Positions 7,475 to 11,735 of a DNA stretch of 11,735 nucleotides are shown one piece after another. The notes beneath the pieces are model-generated. The model was not told where the DNA came from and ran no database searches. It saw only the letters and a list, made by a program, of their open reading frames with translations. The position numbers and the translations under genes were made by a program. The first letter of the stretch is position 1. Each line of letters begins with the position of its first letter. The DNA comes from Treponema sp. (GTDB taxonomy: Bacteria; Spirochaetota; Spirochaetia; Treponematales; Breznakiellaceae). The stretch is taken from contig WQZW01000021.1 of the NCBI GenBank assembly GCA_009780545.1, forward strand, positions 1 through 11,735, read 5' to 3'.

Positions 7475-7505
7475 AGTATAGGACACTTTGGGCCGGGTTG
7501 TCCAA
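7475..7505 (-). promoter_or_regulatory. Possible promoter of pyruvate kinase
   Basis: On the - strand TTGGAC (7505-7500) and TATACT (7480-7475) are 19 bases apart, about 35 bases before the pyk ATG. The -10 box is good, but the spacing is longer than ideal. The -35 box lies immediately beside repeat copy D. Confidence 0.3.
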
Positions 7506-7511
7506 TAGCCT

Positions 7512-7569
7512 GTCCAAGCTGCCCTGGCAGCTTGGACTCGGAGTTTTGCAAGGCAAAACTCCACGCATT
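7512..7569 (+). repeat. Tandem double-hairpin repeat, copy D
   Basis: GTCCAAGCTGCC / GGCAGCTTGGAC is a 12-bp perfect palindrome (7512-7537). It is followed by TC, then GGAGTTTTGC / GCAAAACTCC with an AAG loop (7540-7562), then ACGCATT. The copy lies about 70 bases upstream of the pyk start codon, just outside the putative promoter and near the boundary between the GC-rich and AT-rich parts of the window. Confidence 0.75.
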
Positions 7570-7629
7570 TATTGCAGGCAGGTATCGGGCGGGGTTTTCA
7601 CTCCGCATCCGGTATAACTCAAATATGCC

Positions 7630-7654
7630 GAACGAAAGAATAAATATTTCGTTC
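7630..7654 (-). terminator. Weak hairpin downstream of hsdR
   Basis: GAACGAAA (7630-7637) and TTTCGTTC (7647-7654) form an 8-bp stem with a 9-base AT-rich loop, about 70 bases past the natural hsdR stop. No proper T-run follows on the - strand, so a terminator role is only suggested by position. I see no gene between 7570 and 7725. Confidence 0.25.
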
Positions 7655-7725
7655 ACAATGACAAAAAACACCTTGGTCATACTTGTCGTCTTACGGATAT
7701 CGGTACCTGACGCTTCCGGATACCT

Positions 7726-8085
7726 CTAAACCAGTCCCGAGTATTTATCAAAAAACATTCTTAGTTTAACGATTATGGCATCTTTTTTCTCCGCACGGTT
7801 TCCGCCTCCAAAACGGGACACGGACGGCATGATTTTGTCCATATCCGTTCCGGTGGTCTTCAGAAGGCCATCACGGAAGGCAATGTCCAAAAAGTGACGG
7901 GCCGCCTCTTCTTTCAGGTTTTCCTCGGCGATAAGTACCGCCAATTCTTCCGCTTTTCGCTCCAGCACGAATCGTTGCCAATCCTCGCTAAGGTTTTTCG
8001 AAAGATTGACTTTCTCCAGAAAGCCTTGAATCAATTCTTTTTTGCTGCGCAGCCCAATACTTGAATTGATGGCTTTTTCTATTGC
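7726..8085 (-). pseudogene. hsdR: Severed 3' end of hsdR (C-terminal subunit-contact region)
   Basis: Directly after the amber codon at 8086-8088, the same frame stays open for 119 more codons to a TAG at 7726-7728. It reads AIEKAINSSIGLRSKKELIQ and onward through KTTGTDMDKIMPSVSRFGGG, which is the conserved C-terminal region of EcoR124-type HsdR. Nothing else is broken here: there is no frameshift and no lost motif. In EcoR124-like enzymes this region helps bind the R subunit to the methyltransferase. The segment has no good start of its own (the first candidate is a TTG at 8034 without a Shine-Dalgarno sequence), so it is probably not translated unless the amber codon is read through. With readthrough, HsdR would be 1010 residues, close to the family norm of about 1040. 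Confidence 0.85.
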
Positions 8086-10758
8086 CTAAAATATGCTTTT
8101 GTCCTTGCGGTTTGTTTCATGATATTTTTCCACAAGCATAAGAATATAGTCAATGTTTACCTCGATCTGCCTTACGAGTTCCAACTCGAAAATAATATCG
8201 TCATTGATGTTCTCCCTGCCTTCATCTGGCTGGGGTTTCATTTTCTGATAAATATCGATATACATGCCTTGGTAATCCTGAAAATCCCTGTCGGGCAGGA
8301 TTTCGTTTCCTGCAAAATCGTCAAAAGCGGTAAGTATATTTTTTAGGCGCAAAATCGCACCGTACAGACGAATAAAATCCTTCCGGGCCTCTTCGCCAAC
8401 AATTGCCTCACCAAGCGGGAAATGTTTGGCAAGTTCTTCTATCAATTCCTTGTAGCCAGGTTTGTATTCGCCGTTGTGGGTAAAGCCATTGTAATAGTCG
8501 TCGTACGTCTTAAGAAGAATAATTCCGCCTGAATCTTTATCGCCAAAAACGGAAATTGCATCGTCGGTGGCCTGCTTCAAGTCCCTAAAGCAAACAATAT
8601 TTCCAAACTTCTTTACGCTGTTGAGTATGCGGTTGGTGCGTGAGTATGCCTGTATCAAGCCATGCTGTTTCAGGTTCTTGTCAACCCACAATGTGTTAAG
8701 GGTAGTGGCATCAAAACCCGTCAGAAACATATTGACGACGATAAGCATATCGACTTCCCGATTCTTTACGCGCTGCGAAAGGTCTTTGTAATAATTCTGG
8801 AACTCATTCGACGATGTGTTAAAGCTCATGCCAAATCTGGCATTATAATCGGCAATGGCCGCTTCAAGGAAATTACGGGAACCTTGATCCAGTTTGTCAT
8901 TATCAAAATTTTCATCCGGCAAAGTGTCTTCAAGATTATCCGTCTCATCCTCATTCGGGCTGTAACTGAATATCGTGGCAATTACCAGTTCTTTATTTTT
9001 CTGTGCAAGTTGTTTTTTGAATTCTTCGTAATACCGCATTGCCATCGGGATGGATGCCACGGCAAAAATTGAGTTGAAGCCTTTCACACGTTTATCGTTC
9101 GAGGAATAAGAGGAATCGCGTTTGGTTTTTTGATCAAAGTGCTCGATGATGTACGATACGACTTCACTGATGCGTTTTGGCGCATTCATCGCTTTTTCCA
9201 CGTCAATCGCGCGAACCGCCTTATCGGTTATGTTTTCTTTTTGCTTTACGGTATCTATAAAATCAATCCGGAACGGCAGAACGTTCTCGTCATTAATGGC
9301 ATCGACGATTGTGTAGGTGTGGAGCTTGGTGCCAAAAACCTGCTCCGTCGTCCTAAAAAGCGGATTGCCGCCGGTTCCTGAATTGACGGCAAAGATCGGC
9401 GTGCCTGTAAAACCAAAGATATGGTAATTGCCAAAGGCCTTTGTTATCTTTCCGTGCATCTCCCCAAACTGCGAACGGTGGCATTCGTCAAATATAATGA
9501 CAACATGTTTTTTGTAGATATCGTGCGTTTTGTTCCTGCCTATGAAAACATCAAGCTTCTGTAATGTGGTTATAACGATTCGGGCATTTTGATTGGCAAG
9601 ATTTTTTTCAAGTTCCTTTGTGGACGTGCTTGCGTTCGCCGCTCCTTTTTCATAGCGATCATATTCTTTCTGGGTTTGGTAGTCAAGGTCTTTGCGGTCA
9701 ACTACAAACAGAACTTTGTCGATATTTTCAAGCCCTGTTGCCAGTTGTGCGGTCTTAAAGCTGGTAAGCGTTTTGCCGCTTCCTGTAGTATGCCAAATAA
9801 AACCGCCCGCATCGGTCGTTCCGGTTTTCTTGTAATTGCTTGAACAGACAATGCGGCCGAGAATTCTCTCCGTGGCCACTATCTGATACGGACGCATCAC
9901 AAGCAACAATTCATTGCTGGTGAATACGCAGTAACGGGTAAGGATATTCAAAAGCGTGTGTTTTGCAAAAAATGTTTTTGTAAAATCCACAAGATCGGGA
10001 ATTCTTTTGTTGTTTGCGTCCGCCCAATATGAAGTAAATTCAAAACTGTTGCTTGTCTTTTTGCTTTTGCGGCGTTGGCCTTCGCCCTGTTCCTTGATAT
10101 GGGAATCGCGCGTGGTGTTTGAATAATACTTTGTGTCTGTTCCGTTGGAGATGACAAAAATCTGAACATATTCGAAAAGGCCGCTCGCCGCCCAGAAACT
10201 GTCCCGTTCATACCGTTTTATTTGATTGAACGCTTCCTGGATTGACACGCCACGACGTTTCAGTTCTACATGCGCAAGCGGCAAACCATTGACAAGTATG
10301 GTAACGTCGTAACGTGTTTCATGCGTTCCCCTGGATTCCGTGTATTGGTTTGTTACCTGTAATCTGTTATTGTGGATATGTTTTTTGTCAAGCAGGTATA
10401 TATTTTTAGTGCTGCCGTCATCACGTTTGAGTACCTGAACATGATCGTCCTGTATTTTGCGTGTTTTTTCGACAATGTTGGCATTGCTGCTTGCGATGGA
10501 TTCGCCAAGAAATCGCGCCCATTCGCCGTCCGTAAAAGTGATGCCGTTCAAGGTTTCAAGCTGTAGGCGCAGGTTGGAAATAAGGGCGGCTTCGTTGCGT
10601 ATGGCGGCAAACTCGTAGCCTTGCCCGGTAAGCTGCTGGATAAATTCGCGCTCCAAACCGGCCTCGCTTTGATATTCGGCCGCCGCTCTGTATGCAGGGG
10701 TATATTCCGCTACGACGGTGCTTTCATCGGTGCTGGCGACAATATTGTAGGTGCTCAT
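8086..10758 (-). CDS. hsdR: Type I restriction enzyme R subunit, truncated by an in-frame amber stop
   Basis: HsdR cuts unmethylated DNA after ATP-driven translocation, in complex with HsdM and HsdS. The 890 residues hold every catalytic motif: nuclease D151, E165-x-K167 and Q179xxxY183; Walker A TTGSGKT (324-330); DECH (424-427); TGTPI (451-455); FLTGFDA (678-684); QAYSRTNR (703-710). The N-terminus and motor resemble the IC group (EcoR124). The gene ends at a TAG after ETNRKDKSIF, exactly where relatives continue with an AIEKAI-like sequence, and the missing 119 residues follow in frame. Either a single-base nonsense mutation or a sequencing error would explain this. The ATG overlaps the hsdS TGA as ATGA, so translation is probably coupled; no strong Shine-Dalgarno sequence is seen. 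Base composition is more AT-rich than the genes to its left. Restriction activity of the short form is doubtful. Confidence 0.93.
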   Translation of the reverse strand: MSTYNIVASTDESTVVAEYTPAYRAAAEYQSEAGLEREFIQQLTGQGYEFAAIRNEAALISNLRLQLETLNGITFTDGEWARFLGESIASSNANIVEKTRKIQDDHVQVLKRDDGSTKNIYLLDKKHIHNNRLQVTNQYTESRGTHETRYDVTILVNGLPLAHVELKRRGVSIQEAFNQIKRYERDSFWAASGLFEYVQIFVISNGTDTKYYSNTTRDSHIKEQGEGQRRKSKKTSNSFEFTSYWADANNKRIPDLVDFTKTFFAKHTLLNILTRYCVFTSNELLLVMRPYQIVATERILGRIVCSSNYKKTGTTDAGGFIWHTTGSGKTLTSFKTAQLATGLENIDKVLFVVDRKDLDYQTQKEYDRYEKGAANASTSTKELEKNLANQNARIVITTLQKLDVFIGRNKTHDIYKKHVVIIFDECHRSQFGEMHGKITKAFGNYHIFGFTGTPIFAVNSGTGGNPLFRTTEQVFGTKLHTYTIVDAINDENVLPFRIDFIDTVKQKENITDKAVRAIDVEKAMNAPKRISEVVSYIIEHFDQKTKRDSSYSSNDKRVKGFNSIFAVASIPMAMRYYEEFKKQLAQKNKELVIATIFSYSPNEDETDNLEDTLPDENFDNDKLDQGSRNFLEAAIADYNARFGMSFNTSSNEFQNYYKDLSQRVKNREVDMLIVVNMFLTGFDATTLNTLWVDKNLKQHGLIQAYSRTNRILNSVKKFGNIVCFRDLKQATDDAISVFGDKDSGGIILLKTYDDYYNGFTHNGEYKPGYKELIEELAKHFPLGEAIVGEEARKDFIRLYGAILRLKNILTAFDDFAGNEILPDRDFQDYQGMYIDIYQKMKPQPDEGRENINDDIIFELELVRQIEVNIDYILMLVEKYHETNRKDKSIF

Positions 10759-11348
10759 GGCGCATTATCATCCAAAGCGGGAAAAGTCAGCAACTTATTG
10801 CGGTAATACTCGTATTGCTTCCGTCGCGCGGCTATTTCGGCGGGGAGTCCGTTCTTGATGTCGGCGGCGAGACCTGAAAATATGTCCAAAATACGGACTA
10901 TTTCCTGTTGTACAGGAAGTGGCGGAAGAGGGACATAGATTTTAGCCATATCTTTTGCCGATATATCGATTACTTTTGTTCCGCGCGCATATTTGCGCTT
11001 TTCATCATGAAATCTTTTGGTTGAAAAATAATATGATAAATATTTTGGATTTTGTCCGTGCCTGAAAATAGTGGAATGCCCACCCGTTACTATTTCGTCC
11101 GTCCCAAGCCAGGCAACCGTTTTACAGACATCCTCCATGTTTTCACTCGTTGACGCTATAACCAAATCACCGTACCGTACCTTTTTTAAAGTTTTTGCAA
11201 GCTTAGGCGAAACAAATGATTTTGTTCCATCTGCAAAAAGACCATAGTATGTATATATTTGCCCATAGTGAATACAACCTATGCCATTGTCCGTAAAATC
11301 TTTTTTCTGCAACCCATTCCCACGAACGAATTCCCCCCCCTCGCCCAA
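10755..11348 (-). CDS. hsdS: hsdS second half: second target-recognition domain and distal conserved region
   Basis: This is the second half of a type I specificity subunit, which chooses the DNA sequence methylated and cut. It holds a target-recognition domain (EFVRGNGLQKKDF, CIHYGQIYTYYG) and the distal conserved region (LPPLPVQQEIVRILDIF to RRKQYEYYRNKLLTF). It is out of frame with the first half because of the 7-bp repeat at 11366-11407. Its own frame is open upstream only to a TGA at 11415-11417, and the residues before GEGGEF (WLTLGE) match a normal HsdS linker, showing the halves belong together. In the present state it might be translated by reinitiation at the TTG at 11348, two bases after the first half's TGA and about eight bases after GAGGTG. 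It ends by overlapping the hsdR ATG. HsdS identity is certain; separate expression is only possible. Confidence 0.85.
   Translation of the reverse strand: MGEGGEFVRGNGLQKKDFTDNGIGCIHYGQIYTYYGLFADGTKSFVSPKLAKTLKKVRYGDLVIASTSENMEDVCKTVAWLGTDEIVTGGHSTIFRHGQNPKYLSYYFSTKRFHDEKRKYARGTKVIDISAKDMAKIYVPLPPLPVQQEIVRILDIFSGLAADIKNGLPAEIAARRKQYEYYRNKLLTFPALDDNAP
11333..11340 (-). repeat. G8 homopolymer in the second hsdS recognition domain
   Basis: Eight Gs on the coding strand encode the Gly-Gly of GEGGEF at the beginning of the second recognition domain. Tracts of this length are slippery in several bacteria. The tract lies after the stop codon of the first-half frame, so it cannot restore fusion. In a fused gene it could switch the second half off. 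Confidence 0.6.
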
Positions 11349-11350
11349 AG

Positions 11351-11735
11351 TCAGCCACCTCGCCCGTTCCCCGTTCCCCGTTCCCCGTTCCCCGTTCCCC
11401 GTTCCCCAATTGTATCAGGAGATCTATCGAATGTCAAGAGGCTGTCCCTATAGTATTCGTATTGCTTTTGCCGCGCCGTAAGCTCCGCCATAAGTTCCGC
11501 CGTAAGCTCCACCGTAAGCTCAGTGAATTTGTCCAAAATGCGGACAATCTCATTTTGGATTGGTAATGGCGGAAGTTGGATAGGGTACCGCATATTGGCA
11601 CTTTTACTTCCTCGTGGCATTTTCCCTCCCTTTGAATGTTGCATAGCATATGCAAAAAAACAATCAGAGGAAAGTACATAGTACAAATATTTAGCCGAAA
11701 GATTATCCAGTGTAATATGAATTACAAGGACATCA
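11351..11735 (-). CDS. hsdS: hsdS first half (5' end outside window): end of first recognition domain and central conserved region
   Basis: The frame is open from the right edge of the window, so the gene starts beyond it. It reads through the end of a target-recognition domain (LSAKYLYYVLSSDCFFAYAM, then GGKMPRGSKSA) into the central conserved region (LPPLPIQNEIVRILDKF to ARQKQYEYYRDSLLTF). Four EL-ending tetrapeptides (FTEL, TVEL, TAEL, MAEL) form the spacer helix. The frame then enters the GERGTGN repeat and stops at a TGA (11353-11351). The product is a half-length HsdS with one recognition domain and one conserved repeat. In EcoR124 and EcoDXXI relatives, comparable truncated HsdS proteins can pair and still direct methylation at a symmetrical site. 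An ATG-like start at 11686 is actually an internal TTG. HsdM is expected farther right. Confidence 0.88.
   Translation of the reverse strand, partial: DVLVIHITLDNLSAKYLYYVLSSDCFFAYAMQHSKGGKMPRGSKSANMRYPIQLPPLPIQNEIVRILDKFTELTVELTAELMAELTARQKQYEYYRDSLLTFDRSPDTIGERGTGNGERGTGNGRGG
11366..11407 (-). repeat. Six copies of a 7-bp tandem repeat inside hsdS (phase-variation tract)
   Basis: GTTCCCC is repeated six times without error on the + strand (GGGGAAC on the coding strand), at 11366, 11373, 11380, 11387, 11394 and 11401. Seven is not a multiple of three, so each gain or loss shifts the frame. The first half reads codons with first bases congruent to 1 modulo 3, and the second half to 2 modulo 3. 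Adding one copy or removing two joins them. With seven copies the junction reads SPDTIGERGTGN, then GERARWLTLGEGG, a normal HsdS linker. Confidence 0.92.
11478..11525 (-). repeat. 12-bp TAEL-type repeats in the hsdS central region
   Basis: Units GTAAGCTCCGCC, ATAAGTTCCGCC and GTAAGCTCCACC, plus a diverged GTAAGCTCAGTG, stand in tandem. On the coding strand they give EL-ending tetrapeptides between LDKF and TARQKQ. This is the position of the TAEL repeats of EcoR124-type HsdS, where copy number sets the spacer of the recognition site. The distal conserved region has a non-repetitive segment of the same length. Confidence 0.8.

Noticed and set aside
7443..7568. Upstream in-frame ATG that would lengthen pyruvate kinase by 42 residues
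   Set aside because: The extra residues come from repeat copy D and the promoter region, have no family match, and the ATG at 7442 has a proper CAGGAGG site and the family-typical N-terminus.
7500..7735. CRISPR-like array from the repeated hairpins
   Set aside because: The copies are kilobases apart, differ in stem sequence, have no regular spacers and no cas genes nearby.
8086..8088. Amber codon decoded as pyrrolysine or another amino acid
   Set aside because: The natural end of the same gene is also TAG, the position is not a known pyrrolysine enzyme, and no special downstream structure is evident.
11203..11481. Short frames rich in Pro-Arg-Ser or Gly-Glu-Arg around the 7-bp repeat
   Set aside because: They are translations of the repeat in unused frames.
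1..11735. tRNA, rRNA or known riboswitch
   Set aside because: No tRNA cloverleaf with the conserved T-loop sequence, no rRNA stretch and no recognisable riboswitch core was seen on either strand by eye.

Overview
The window looks like a chromosomal segment of an anaerobic, host- or gut-associated bacterium, most plausibly a Treponema-like spirochaete. That guess rests on gene content (a Cache-type chemoreceptor, a water-forming NADH oxidase, a hemolysin-III protein, a long pyruvate kinase) and on the many GGAG...CTCC palindromes between genes. It is an inference from memory, not a proof. Two compositional zones are visible: a GC-rich housekeeping part (about 1-7500) and a clearly more AT-rich restriction-modification part (about 7600-11735) that was probably acquired.

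Layout: the 3' end of a membrane-protein gene (+) converges on a chemoreceptor gene (-) across a shared hairpin terminator at 352-373. A 500-base gap (2498-3000) holds a degenerate repeat copy, three tandem hairpins and a good sigma-70 promoter for nox (+, 3001-4365). nox converges on the hemolysin-III gene (-, 4503-5168), with a repeat copy and a strong hairpin between them. A 430-base gap (5169-5600) holds a dyad and probable promoter for hemolysin III, a compact element with inverted ends and internal hairpins, and another repeat copy. Pyruvate kinase (-, 5601-7442) follows, with a further repeat copy just upstream of its start.

The right third is the end of a type I (IC-like, EcoR124 family) restriction-modification operon read leftward: hsdS, then hsdR. 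The upstream part of hsdS, and presumably hsdM, lie beyond the right edge. hsdS is split by six copies of a 7-bp repeat (GGGGAAC on the coding strand). Arithmetic on the two frames shows that 4, 7 or 10 copies would fuse the halves into a normal two-domain HsdS, while the six seen here give a half-length subunit. This is the hallmark of a phase-variable specificity gene. The same gene carries 12-bp TAEL-type repeats, known in EcoR124 relatives to set the spacer length of the recognition site, and a G8 tract at the start of the second recognition domain. hsdR overlaps hsdS by ATGA and is cut by one in-frame amber codon, 119 codons before its natural end. In this clone both subunits are therefore compromised, and the locus may act as a variable methylation switch rather than a restriction barrier.

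The second main observation is a family of at least three good copies plus one decayed copy of a tandem double-hairpin repeat. The stems differ in sequence between copies but stay self-complementary.
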